Positions 36,045 to 44,160 of a stretch of 64,000 nucleotides of DNA are shown here, one piece after another. Within the stretch, counting starts at the first letter, position 1; the number at the start of each line of letters is the position of its first letter. Source of the DNA: Methyloversatilis discipulorum (lineage in GTDB: Bacteria; Pseudomonadota; Gammaproteobacteria; Burkholderiales; Rhodocyclaceae); NCBI RefSeq assembly GCF_018780585.1, contig NZ_JADMJL010000021.1, positions 1-64,000 on the forward strand. The letters run 5' to 3'. The notes under the pieces were generated by a model. The model was not told the origin of the DNA, did no database searches, and saw only the letters and a list, made by a program, of their open reading frames with translations. Position numbers and translations under genes: made by a program.

Positions 36045-36473
36045 TCAGTCGGCGATGACCAGGGTGACGTCGATGTTTCCGCGGGTGGCGTTCGAGTACG
36101 GGCACACGATGTGCGCCTTCTCGACCAGCGACTCGACCTGTTCGCGCGGCAGGCCCGGCACGGCGATGGTCAGTTCGACCTCGATGCCGAAGCCGGTCGG
36201 GATGGCGCCGATGCCGACGCGGCCGGTGATCTGCGTGTCGGCGGGCAGCGCGACCTTGTTCTGGCCGGCGACGAACTTCAGCGCGCCGAGAAAGCAGGCC
36301 GAGTAGCCGGCGGCGAACAGCTGTTCGGGATTGGTGCCGGGGCCGCCGGCGCCGCCCAGTTCCTTCGGCGTCGACAGCTGGACATCGAGCACGCCGTCGG
36401 ACGACGCGGCGCGGCCTTCGCGGCCACCGGTTGCAGTGGCCTGGGCGGTGTAGAGAACCTTTTCGATCGACAT
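36045..36473 (-). CDS. ohr: Organic hydroperoxide resistance protein (Ohr)
   Basis: The 142-residue OsmC-fold thiol peroxidase has catalytic Cys60 in [10 protein letters not shown] and resolving Cys124 in [13 protein letters not shown], plus the conserved [13 protein letters not shown] region. It reduces lipid and organic peroxides to alcohols. It is divergent from an AraC-type regulator at 36597, and the hydrolase gene lies just downstream. I see no OhrR (MarR-type) regulator nearby, so the AraC protein may take its place. Confidence 0.95.
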   Translation of the reverse strand: MSIEKVLYTAQATATGGREGRAASSDGVLDVQLSTPKELGGAGGPGTNPEQLFAAGYSACFLGALKFVAGQNKVALPADTQITGRVGIGAIPTGFGIEVELTIAVPGLPREQVESLVEKAHIVCPYSNATRGNIDVTLVIAD

Positions 36474-36596
36474 GATGAACTCCTGTGCAGTGAGAGAGGT
36501 TTGCGGCAGTGCCTGTTGGCAGGACGAACTTTGCGCCGATCCGCGAGACCATACGCAACGTATAATCCTGAAAACTTACCTCTGAGTATTTTGCTC

Positions 36597-37418
36597 ATGG
36601 TCGACCGCCTCGAAGCCCTGCTGGAGCATTTCTCGGTCAGCGCCCGCGTGTTCAACACCGGCGCGCTGTGCGGCATCACCGAACTGGATGCGGGCGACAG
36701 TGGCCGCATGCACCTGGTGCGCGCCGGTGAGGTGGACATCCACCATCCCGCCGGCATCGAGCACGTGACCCGGCCCAGCCTGCTGCTGTTTTCGCGACCG
36801 ACGCCCTACCGCTTCGTCACCGACCCGGAGCGTGGCGCCGACTTCGCCTGCGCGCGGCTGCACTTCTCCGGCGGTGCGGCCAATCCGATCGCGTCGGCGC
36901 TGCCCGACTTCAGCTGTCTGGCGCTGGACGACATCCTCGGCGCGAAGCCGGTGCTCGACCTGCTGTTCGACGAGGCGTCGCACGAGTACTGCGGCCGGCA
37001 GGCGGTGCTGGATCGATTGTTCGAGGTGGTGCTGGTGCAGGTGCTGCGGCACCTGATGGAAGGCGGCCAGACCGGCGCCGGCATGCTGGCCGGGCTGTCG
37101 CACCCGCGGCTGCGTCTGGCGCTGGTGGCCATGCACGAGAAACCGGCGCAGGAATGGACGCTGGATACGCTGGCCGAGCGCGCCGGCATGTCGCGCAGCG
37201 TGTTCGCCAACGTGTTCCGCGACACCGTGGGCTGCACGCCCGGCGCCTATCTGCAGCGCTGGCGCATCGGCATCGCCCAGCGTGCGCTGCGCCAGGGCCG
37301 CGCGCTGAAACTGATCGCCGACGAGGTGGGCTACGGCGGCGAGGCGGCGCTGTCGCGTGCCTTCAAGGCGCAGACGGGACTGTCGCCACGGCAGTGGCGC
37401 AACGCACAGGGCGTCTGA
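36597..37418 (+). CDS. AraC-family transcriptional regulator
   Basis: The 273-residue product has a cupin-like AraC_6 effector domain (residues about 1-165, with THRPSLLLFSRPTPYRF-type core) and a C-terminal double helix-turn-helix: TLDTLAERAGMSRSVFANVF and LKLIADEVGYGGEAALSRAF, ending FKAQTGLSPRQWR. ATG at 36597 lies 124 bp from the divergent ohr start; TATAAT occurs at 36560-36565. It probably controls ohr and the hydrolase, by position. No strong ribosome site is visible. Confidence 0.9.
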   Translation: MVDRLEALLEHFSVSARVFNTGALCGITELDAGDSGRMHLVRAGEVDIHHPAGIEHVTRPSLLLFSRPTPYRFVTDPERGADFACARLHFSGGAANPIASALPDFSCLALDDILGAKPVLDLLFDEASHEYCGRQAVLDRLFEVVLVQVLRHLMEGGQTGAGMLAGLSHPRLRLALVAMHEKPAQEWTLDTLAERAGMSRSVFANVFRDTVGCTPGAYLQRWRIGIAQRALRQGRALKLIADEVGYGGEAALSRAFKAQTGLSPRQWRNAQGV

Positions 37419-37461
37419 CGGCTAAGGCGAGCGACCGGTCAGCTGCGTGGCCTAAAGTTGC

Positions 37462-37488
37462 AGCAGAGGAAACTTTGTTTCCTCTGCT
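37462..37488. promoter_or_regulatory. Perfect 12-bp hairpin upstream of the exporter gene
   Basis: AGCAGAGGAAAC (37462-37473), loop TTT and GTTTCCTCTGCT (37477-37488) form an uninterrupted hairpin between the AraC gene and the exporter start at 37522. There is no downstream T-run, so it may be an operator or an mRNA leader structure rather than a terminator. Confidence 0.5.
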
Positions 37489-37521
37489 AGCATTCAGCCG
37501 CATCGTCCCCTCTTCGCCTCC

Positions 37522-38418
37522 ATGTCCGTCCGTCCCGTCTCTACCGCGGCCACGCTCTGCGGTCTTGCCGCCATCCTGCTCTGGAGCACGATGATTGGCA
37601 TGGTGCGCAGCATCAGCACCGCGCTCGGACCGGTGGTCGGTGCGGCAGCGATCTACACGGCAGGCGCGATCTTCCTCTGGCTGCTGTTCCGCCCGGCTTC
37701 GCCGCGTGGCGCGCGCCCGGTCTATCTGCTGCTCGGCGGGGCCCTGTTCCTCGCCTATGAACTGTGTCTGTCGCTGTCGCTCGGCCTGGCGCTCGACGAC
37801 GCACAGGCGATGGAGCTGGGCATCGTCAATTACTTGTGGCCCTGCTTCACCATCCTGCTCGCGGGCGCGATGAACGGGCAGCGCCTGCGCCCGTGGATCG
37901 CGCCGGGACTGGTGCTGTGTCTGAGCGGAATCATCCGGGTGGTGGGCGGGGGGAACGAGTGGTCGCTGTCCTCGCTGTCGGCTGGCGTGGCGTCGAATCC
38001 GGTGGTGTATGCGCTGGCCTTCGCTGGCGCGCTGCTGTGGGCGCTCTACTGCAATGTGACCCGTCGTCTGGCGGACGGCTACAACGGCGTCACCGTGTTC
38101 TTCTCGGCAACGGCGGCTGCACTGTGGGGGCTGGTGGTGCTGGGCGGAGAGCCGCTGCCTGTACCGTCGGCGCAGATCGGATTGGAAGTGGTCGCCGCCG
38201 GAGCGGCCCTGGGTGTGGGCTACGCGCTGTGGAATGTCGGCATGCTCGGCGGCGACATGCCACTGCTCACCACCGCGTCCTACGGCGGGCCGCTGCTGTC
38301 GACTGCATTCGCCGCCGCGTGGCTGGGGGCGCCGCTCGCGCCGCCGTTCTGGCAGGGTGCGGCGCTGGTGACGGCCGGATCGCTGCTGTGCTGGCGGGCG
38401 ACGCGCCCTGCCGGATGA
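37522..38418 (+). CDS. yddG: DMT-family exporter, YddG-like
   Basis: The 298-residue, ten-segment EamA/DMT transporter carries IVNYLWPCFTILLAG, ALLWALYCNVTRRLADG and GVGYALWNVGMLGGDM, all features of the aromatic amino acid exporter YddG. It exports phenylalanine, tyrosine or similar compounds across the inner membrane. It is flanked upstream by a perfect hairpin and downstream by a 16-bp-stem bidirectional terminator. Confidence 0.87.
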   Translation: MSVRPVSTAATLCGLAAILLWSTMIGMVRSISTALGPVVGAAAIYTAGAIFLWLLFRPASPRGARPVYLLLGGALFLAYELCLSLSLGLALDDAQAMELGIVNYLWPCFTILLAGAMNGQRLRPWIAPGLVLCLSGIIRVVGGGNEWSLSSLSAGVASNPVVYALAFAGALLWALYCNVTRRLADGYNGVTVFFSATAAALWGLVVLGGEPLPVPSAQIGLEVVAAGAALGVGYALWNVGMLGGDMPLLTTASYGGPLLSTAFAAAWLGAPLAPPFWQGAALVTAGSLLCWRATRPAG

Positions 38419-38438
38419 GTGCGTTTTCGGGCGCCACA

Positions 38439-38473
38439 AAACAGAAAAGCGGGCAATGCCCGCTTTTCTGTTT
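38439..38473. terminator. Bidirectional terminator between yddG and pqqA copy 2
   Basis: A perfect 16-bp stem, AAACAGAAAAGCGGGC (38439-38454) and GCCCGCTTTTCTGTTT (38458-38473), with an AAT loop has A- and T-rich outer parts, so it works in both directions. It ends pqqA copy 2 sixteen bases after the stop. Confidence 0.88.
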
Positions 38474-38489
38474 GCTCAAACGCTGAGGA

Positions 38490-38564
38490 TCAGCGGTTGG
38501 CGACGTACATGGTGATTTCGAAGCCGAAACGCAGGTCGGTGGCCTTCGGGGTTTCCCAGTTCAT
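38490..38564 (-). CDS. pqqA: PQQ precursor peptide PqqA, copy 2
   Basis: This 24-residue peptide begins MNWETPKATDLRFGFE and keeps the E-x3-Y crosslink residues (E16, Y20) and the IT-MYVANR end. It differs from copy 1 at two of 75 bases: residue 2 is Asn instead of Ser, and the stop is TGA instead of TAA. The ribosome site AGGAG lies seven bases before the ATG. As with copy 1, no PQQ maturation gene is adjacent and a terminator follows at once. The upstream neighbour is an orphan methyltransferase gene with a 107-bp gap. Confidence 0.93.
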   Translation of the reverse strand: MNWETPKATDLRFGFEITMYVANR

Positions 38565-38671
38565 GGCAGTCTCCTGATGGTGGTTCGTTGGCTCACTGCG
38601 ACGTGCAGTGCATGGATCGAATACTGCGCCGGTCCGGCACCGCCCACCTCGTGCCACTCTGGAAAGACGAC

Positions 38672-39826
38672 TCAGGATTTTCTTGAGCGCAGCGTTTCGA
38701 ACACGTCGGGCAGCATGCAGGTCTGCAGGCTGCGCTGCGAGAACAGGAAGCGGCCGTCGCAGACGAAACCCAGTTCCTGCCAGTCCACGGCGTCGTTGAG
38801 CAGCTCAGCGGCACGTGCCAGATCGGCCACTTCGGGGCGGGCGAACAGCGCCAGCACCGAGCCGTCGTAGTGCGTGCACTCGTGCAGGAAGAAGGGGCGC
38901 GGCTTGCGCGTCTTGCCATTCACGTAGATGCGCGGGCCGCCCGAGCGGTGGTGCAGACGTCCCCACTGCCACCAGTTGTGCTCGCCGAACTCGCGTACGC
39001 GCCGCGCCAGCAGCCGCGGCTTGTGCTGCTCCAGCCAGTCGTTGCGCACATCGAAGAAGGCGCGCCGCGTGCGGCCGGTGTCGACCGTGCTGGAACAGAC
39101 GAACTCCACATTGCCCTGCGGGTGCACGAAGATGTCGTCCGCCCCGGACACGGCGCCGACGCGCACGTCGAACAGCGACGCGAGCGGTACGCCGTAATCG
39201 CCACGCAGGAACATGAGCTGGCCGCGTTCGCAGTGGAAGCGCCGGCCGTCGCTCATGCGCCGGTCCATGCGCCCCTTCTCGAAACGGAATACCGCGCAGT
39301 TCGGCACATAGGGGCCGAACACGCGGCTGTCGCCGGTCTCGATGAAGTCGGTGATGCTGCCCTGGGCGAACAGCCAGTCATTCAGCCGGCGCGCGGCGGT
39401 CAGCTTGATGAAGTCGCGCGGCACGATGAAAATCAGCTCGCCACCCGGTTTCAGATGACGCACGCACTTCTCGATGAAGAAGAGATAGAGGTTGCTGCGG
39501 CGGTCGAACAGATCGCTGCGCAGCTGTGCCCGCGTGTCCGCCTGGATATCCTGGTGCCGCACGTAGGGCGGATTGCCGATCACGGTGTCGAACTTCTCGT
39601 CGACCGGGTAGGCGAAGAAATCCATCACCTGCGCGCCGGCCGGCGCGACCGTCGGATCGATCTCGATGGCCACGCAGCCCGGAATGCGCGACGCGAAGGC
39701 GCCGTCGCCAGCCGACGGTTCAAGCGTGCGGCCATGGTTGCGGCGCAGCGCCAGCATGCGTTCGACGACATCGTCGCGGGTGAAGACCTGTCCCAGGATC
39801 TCGACCCGGTGGTTCCTTTCGTTCAT
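38672..39826 (-). CDS. Orphan N6-adenine DNA methyltransferase
   Basis: The 384-residue product starts at ATG 39826 (an upstream in-frame ATG at 39883 is in poor context). It has the SAM-binding motif LEPSAGDGAF (residues 35-44), acidic motif AIEIDP and catalytic NPPY at 85-88 followed by VRHQD, then FIEKCVRHLKPGGELIFIVP. The order (SAM site before NPPY) and the C-terminal part fit the TaqI/Eco57I-like gamma class, though the target-recognition part is short. There is no cognate nuclease beside it. Confidence 0.88.
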   Translation of the reverse strand: MNERNHRVEILGQVFTRDDVVERMLALRRNHGRTLEPSAGDGAFASRIPGCVAIEIDPTVAPAGAQVMDFFAYPVDEKFDTVIGNPPYVRHQDIQADTRAQLRSDLFDRRSNLYLFFIEKCVRHLKPGGELIFIVPRDFIKLTAARRLNDWLFAQGSITDFIETGDSRVFGPYVPNCAVFRFEKGRMDRRMSDGRRFHCERGQLMFLRGDYGVPLASLFDVRVGAVSGADDIFVHPQGNVEFVCSSTVDTGRTRRAFFDVRNDWLEQHKPRLLARRVREFGEHNWWQWGRLHHRSGGPRIYVNGKTRKPRPFFLHECTHYDGSVLALFARPEVADLARAAELLNDAVDWQELGFVCDGRFLFSQRSLQTCMLPDVFETLRSRKS

Positions 39827-39925
39827 GGCGCCATTGTCCCATGGCTCCCATGTGCCGGCGCAGCATGTGTGCCGCCCACGCATGGGCTACCATCAGCGCC
39901 CCGCACCCACACCCTGCCCCACCCC

Positions 39926-40897
39926 ATGCTGCATGCACCGATGGAACCGTTCGATCACGGCTGGCTCGACGTCGGTCAGGGCCATCGCGTCTATTACGAA
40001 CAGTGCGGCAACCCGCAGGGCAAGCCGGCGCTTTACCTGCACGGCGGCCCGGGCTCGGGTTGCTCGCCACGCCAGCGCCGCTTCTTCGATCCGGCGGTGT
40101 GGCGCGCCGTGCTGTTCGATCAGCGCGGCTGCGGCCGCAGCACGCCGCTGGGCGATACCGCGCACAACCACAGCGATGCGCTGATCGCCGACATCGAGGC
40201 GCTGCGCCGCCATCTGGGCATCGAGCACTGGCTGGTATTCGGCGGCTCCTGGGGAGCGACGCTGGCGGCGACCTATGCCGCGCGCCACCGTGAGGCCTGC
40301 AGTGGCGTGCTGCTGCGCGGCCTCTTCCTCGGCGGGCGCGCGGACATCGACGCGTTCTTCCACGGTGCCGCCGCGCTGGCACCCGAAGCGCACGACGCCT
40401 TCATGCAGGTCGTCCCGGCGCGTTGGCGCAGCCGTGTCGTCGTCTGGCTCGACCGCGTGTTCTCGTCCGGCGACAGCGCGCGCATCGACCGCGCCGTACT
40501 GGCCTGGCGCGCCTGGGAACACGCGCTCGGCGCGTGGCCGGAACGCACCGTGCCGGCCGAGCCAAGCGCGGACGAGTGGCCGCTGCTGCGTGCCCGCTAT
40601 CGCGTGCAGTCGCACTATCTGGCGCACCGCTGCTTCATCGGCGAAGCGAAGGTGATGGACGCGATCGCCCGCCTGCACGGGCTGCCGGTCGCCCTCGTGC
40701 ACGGCACCAACGACCTGATCTGCCGGCCGCAGAACGCCTGGCGCGCCCACCGCACGCTGGCGGGCAGCCGGCTGGCCTGGGCACAGGGCGCCGGTCACGA
40801 CCCCTTCCATCCGGCCAGCCTCAAGCTGCTCGGATCGGCGCTGACCGCGCACGCGCGGGACGGACATTTCGACGCCTGGCCGGGAGAACCGTCGTGA
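39926..40897 (+). CDS. pip: Prolyl aminopeptidase
   Basis: The 323-residue alpha/beta hydrolase of peptidase family S33 has oxyanion motif LHGGPGSG, DQRGCGRSTP, nucleophile GGSWGATL (Ser108), VHGTNDLICRP for the acid and GAGHDP for the histidine. It removes N-terminal proline from peptides in the cytoplasm. ATGs at 39926 and 39941 are both possible starts. Its TGA overlaps the GTG of the histidine kinase gene. Confidence 0.93.
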   Translation: MLHAPMEPFDHGWLDVGQGHRVYYEQCGNPQGKPALYLHGGPGSGCSPRQRRFFDPAVWRAVLFDQRGCGRSTPLGDTAHNHSDALIADIEALRRHLGIEHWLVFGGSWGATLAATYAARHREACSGVLLRGLFLGGRADIDAFFHGAAALAPEAHDAFMQVVPARWRSRVVVWLDRVFSSGDSARIDRAVLAWRAWEHALGAWPERTVPAEPSADEWPLLRARYRVQSHYLAHRCFIGEAKVMDAIARLHGLPVALVHGTNDLICRPQNAWRAHRTLAGSRLAWAQGAGHDPFHPASLKLLGSALTAHARDGHFDAWPGEPS

Positions 40898-42240
40898 GTC
40901 TCAGACTGAAGCTGAACCTGCTGATCGCCGCGGTCATCCTGACCTTCACCAGCACCATGCTGACGATGGAACTGATGGGCACGCGACGCGCCGTCGGCGA
41001 AGAAATCGAGGCGGCGAACCGGGTGGCCACCCAGCTGCTGTCGCGCGTGGCGCTGGTCTACGCCAATATGGGTTCGCCGGCGCTGGTCGATTTCCTGTAC
41101 CGGCTCGGTCGCGTGCGCGCCACCGAAATCCATCTGGTCGACAGCAGCGGCGTGAAGCTCTACACCTCGCCGCCCTCGCCCTACAAGGCGGGCCGCGACG
41201 CGCCCGAGTGGTATTCGAACGCGATACTGCCCAAGCGGCCACGCCAGGAGATCACACTGAACGACGGCGCGCGACTGGTGGTGGAAGCCGACGCTTCGCG
41301 CGCCATCCTCGACGGCTGGGACGAGGCGGTGCAGCTGCTGATCGCCGGCTCGATCGCGCTGCTGCTGGGCAACGGCATCGTGTTCTGGCTGGTCGGCCGC
41401 GAAACCCGTCCGTTCAACACCATCGTGCGCGGGCTCGAACACATGCGTGCCGGCGACTATCACACGCGGCTGCCGCCGCTGCCCGGCAAGGAAGCCCGAT
41501 CGATGGCCCTGGCCTTCAACCGGATGGCACAGGCCATCGAGGACAACATGAACGCCCGGCAGGAAGCGCTCGAAGCGCGCAGCAATCTGGAAGAGAACCG
41601 CGAACTGACGCAGTTCATCCAGAGTCGCATCGAGGAGGAGCGGCGCGACATCGCGCGCGAGCTGCACGACGAAATGGGCCAGGCGGTCACCGCGATCAAG
41701 AGCATGGGCCTGTCGATTGCGCGGCGCGACGCACAGTCCGATCCGCGCAGTGCGGAGGCGGCCAACCTGATCGTCGAGACGGCCAATCACCTGTACGACG
41801 TGATGCACAGCATCATCCCGAAGCTGCGACCGCTGGCGCTGGACAATCTCGGGCTGGAAGATGCGCTGGAAGATCTGGTGTCGGAGTGGCGGCGTCACCA
41901 TCCGGACATGCAGTTCGAACTGCAGATGCACGACCTGCCGGAGGCGCCGGGTGACTCCTTCAAGCTGGCGGCCTACCGCATCGTGCAGGAGGCGGTGACC
42001 AATGCACTCAAGCACGCGCACGCCCGGAAAATCATGATTTCGCTGCACGGGTCGGAACGGTCGCTGGAGCTGTCGGTCGAGGACGATGGCACTGGTCTGG
42101 AACAGGGCTGGGCACAGAAGCGCGGACACCACGGCGTACGCGGCATGCGCGAGCGCGCGCAGGCACTCGGCGGCGAACTTGAACTGCAGCCGCGCGACGG
42201 TGGGGGTACCCGGGTGTTCGCGCGACTGCCGATGGATTGA
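40894..42240 (+). CDS. Sensor histidine kinase, NarX/UhpB type
   Basis: The 448-residue product starts with GTG at 40894, which overlaps the preceding stop. It has a membrane segment at residues 5-25, a periplasmic part of about 120 residues, a second segment (LLIAGSIALLLGNGIVFWLV), a HAMP linker, and a HisKA_3 dimerisation domain with RRDIARELHDEMGQ, whose His (about residue 256) is the phosphorylation site. A GHKL ATPase domain follows (RIVQEAVTNALKHAHA, EDDGTG, HHGVRGMRERA). It pairs with the response regulator 14 bp downstream. The signal is unknown. Confidence 0.93.
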   Translation: MSLRLKLNLLIAAVILTFTSTMLTMELMGTRRAVGEEIEAANRVATQLLSRVALVYANMGSPALVDFLYRLGRVRATEIHLVDSSGVKLYTSPPSPYKAGRDAPEWYSNAILPKRPRQEITLNDGARLVVEADASRAILDGWDEAVQLLIAGSIALLLGNGIVFWLVGRETRPFNTIVRGLEHMRAGDYHTRLPPLPGKEARSMALAFNRMAQAIEDNMNARQEALEARSNLEENRELTQFIQSRIEEERRDIARELHDEMGQAVTAIKSMGLSIARRDAQSDPRSAEAANLIVETANHLYDVMHSIIPKLRPLALDNLGLEDALEDLVSEWRRHHPDMQFELQMHDLPEAPGDSFKLAAYRIVQEAVTNALKHAHARKIMISLHGSERSLELSVEDDGTGLEQGWAQKRGHHGVRGMRERAQALGGELELQPRDGGGTRVFARLPMD

Positions 42241-42254
42241 GGGGGAGAACAACA

Positions 42255-42893
42255 ATGGGACCGATCAAGGTCATGCTGGTGGACGACCACGCGGTCGTCC
42301 GCATGGGATTCAAGCTGCTGCTCGCCGCCTGCGAGGACATCGAGGTGATCGGCGAGGCCGACAGCGGCGAAGTGGCCTACCAGCGCTACACCGAACTGAA
42401 GCCGGACGTGATCGTGATGGACCTGTCGATGCCCGGCATGGGCGGCATCGAGGCCGTACGGCGACTGACCGCGCGCGACAAGGGCGTGCGCATCCTGGCG
42501 CTGTCGGCGCACGAGGACACGGCACATCCGAAACGGGTGCTGAAGGCGGGCGCCACCGGTTACCTGTCGAAGCGCGGCGCGCCGGAGGCACTGATCGACG
42601 CGGTGCGCACGGTGGCCGCCGGCCGCATGTATCTGGACGCCGAAATCGCGCAGAAGCTGGCGATGCAGGACGTGACCGGCACGCAGAATCCGGTCGAAGC
42701 GCTGTCGGAGCGTGAGTTCGAAGTGTTCATCCACCTCGCCCGCGGGCAGTCGGTGAACCAGATCGCCGAAACCCTGCATCTGTCGACCTCCACCGTCGGT
42801 ACCCATCTTTACAACGTCAAGCAGAAACTCGGCGCATCCAACCAGGCTGAACTGACGCTGATTGCACTTCGCAACGGCCTGATCGAGGCCTGA
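42255..42893 (+). CDS. Response regulator, NarL/FixJ family
   Basis: The 212-residue product has a receiver domain with D10/D11, phospho-acceptor D56 in VIVMDLSMPG and K in GYLSKRG, and a LuxR-type DNA-binding domain (LSEREFEVFIHLARGQS, NQIAETLHLSTSTVGTHLYN). A GGGGGAG ribosome site precedes the ATG. It is the partner of the kinase at 40894. Targets are unknown; the downstream protease gene is separated by 404 bp. Confidence 0.95.
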   Translation: MGPIKVMLVDDHAVVRMGFKLLLAACEDIEVIGEADSGEVAYQRYTELKPDVIVMDLSMPGMGGIEAVRRLTARDKGVRILALSAHEDTAHPKRVLKAGATGYLSKRGAPEALIDAVRTVAAGRMYLDAEIAQKLAMQDVTGTQNPVEALSEREFEVFIHLARGQSVNQIAETLHLSTSTVGTHLYNVKQKLGASNQAELTLIALRNGLIEA

Positions 42894-43297
42894 CGTCGAT
42901 CTGCAACACATCCATCGCACCAGCCCGGTGCAATGGATGGGGCGGCAGTGCTTCATTTTCGGTCACGCCCATCCACATTCCGGCCATCCGGACGTCGCGT
43001 CGTCGTACGCCCGATCCGCGACGATCTCCCGCATCGGGGCCACAGTCTTTTGTTGCAACGCAACATCGGGAAGCTTTCCCGATGCGGGTTTCCACGTCGT
43101 CGTGCCCGCAACAGGACCGTCCCCCGCGTCCACCGCAGTGCCTGAAGCGCCCTTTCACCGCGGCGCTGGCACGCTTCTCGCTGATACCGCTCGTCAGCTG
43201 ACACACCTACAACCTCATACATACACAGCCATGTTCCGTTAGTCAGTTCATCGCCACCGGGTCCAGCCAGGATCCGGAAGCCAGCAAGGAGATCGTC
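42894..43297. other. Intergenic region before the protease gene
   Basis: The 404-bp region has no supported gene. A near-palindrome CATCGGGAAGCTTTCCCGATG (43064-43084) could be an operator or weak hairpin. AAGGAG just before 43298 is the ribosome site of the protease gene. Confidence 0.5.
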
Positions 43298-44098
43298 ATG
43301 CGTGCCCTTGGATTGCTGTTTCTGCTCACCGTCGCTCAGGCTTCACACGCCAGTGCCGAGCGATACATCCAGTTGTCGATGCACGTGGTGAAGGTCCTGG
43401 CGGCGAACGCCGACGGACGCATCAACACCGGCACCGGCGTGCAGATCGACGACACGCATGTGATCACCAACTGCCACGTGGTCGGCATCGCAACGAACGT
43501 GATCGTGGCGCGCGGCAGCAGCGGCGTGCCGGCGCAGGCCAGTTCGGTCGATCCGCGCCACGACCTGTGCGTGATGACGACGCCGCACGCGATGGGCCGA
43601 CCGGTGGACATGGCCACCTCGCGCACGCTGAAGGTGGGCGACACCGTGCATGCGGTCGGCTTCTCCGGCGGCAAGGCGCTGTCGATGAGTGACGGCCAGG
43701 TGACCGCACTGCACGAGATGGATGGCGCGCTGGTGATCGAAACCGACGCCTCCTTCCAGCAGGGTGCATCCGGCGGTGCGCTGTTCGACACCGACGGCCG
43801 CCTGGTCGGCGTGCTCACCTTCTTCATTCCGGGCATGAAGCGTCACTTCGCGGTGCCGGTGGAATGGGTGCACAGCGGCAATGCGGCAAGCGAACTGCCG
43901 CTCCGCGACGCGACCCCGCCGTTCTGGGCCGCCGCCGACGAGGACAAGCCCTACTTCCTGCGCGCCATCCAGCACGAGAACGACGGCGACTGGGGCCGCC
44001 TGCAGGCGGTGGCGAAGGAGTGGGTGGAAGCCGAACCGAACAACAGCGCCGCGATCAAGGCCGCGGTGCGCGCCAGCCAGCTGCCGCCGCTGCGCTGA
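43298..44098 (+). CDS. Secreted trypsin-like serine protease
   Basis: The 266-residue product has a signal peptide (MRALGLLFLLTVAQASHASA) and the S1-type triad: His60 in VITNCHVV, Asp89 in DPRHDLCVM and Ser158 in QQGASGGALF. It lacks a PDZ domain, so it is a short DegP/trypsin-like protease with a C-terminal helical extension containing EPNNSAAIKAA. It acts in the periplasm or outside the cell. A terminator follows directly. Confidence 0.9.
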   Translation: MRALGLLFLLTVAQASHASAERYIQLSMHVVKVLAANADGRINTGTGVQIDDTHVITNCHVVGIATNVIVARGSSGVPAQASSVDPRHDLCVMTTPHAMGRPVDMATSRTLKVGDTVHAVGFSGGKALSMSDGQVTALHEMDGALVIETDASFQQGASGGALFDTDGRLVGVLTFFIPGMKRHFAVPVEWVHSGNAASELPLRDATPPFWAAADEDKPYFLRAIQHENDGDWGRLQAVAKEWVEAEPNNSAAIKAAVRASQLPPLR

Positions 44099-44111
44099 AC
44101 GACAGGCAAAG

Positions 44112-44142
44112 AAAAGCCGGCCCCGCGGGGCCGGCTTTTTTT
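44112..44142. terminator. Bidirectional terminator between protease and hppA
   Basis: AAAAGCCGGCCCC, CGCG centre, GGGGCCGGCTTTTTTT is a near-perfect hairpin with a T-run on the plus strand and an A-run on the other side, serving both convergent genes. Confidence 0.9.
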
Positions 44143-44160
44143 CGTCCCTGCACAGAGGCC

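Noticed and set aside
37462-37488. Rho-independent terminator of the AraC gene
   Set aside because: No T-run follows the stem and it sits within the leader of the next gene, so I list it as a regulatory hairpin instead.
42928-43242. Open frame in the gap before the protease gene
   Set aside because: No ribosome site, atypical composition and overlapping frames on both strands; not supported as a gene.
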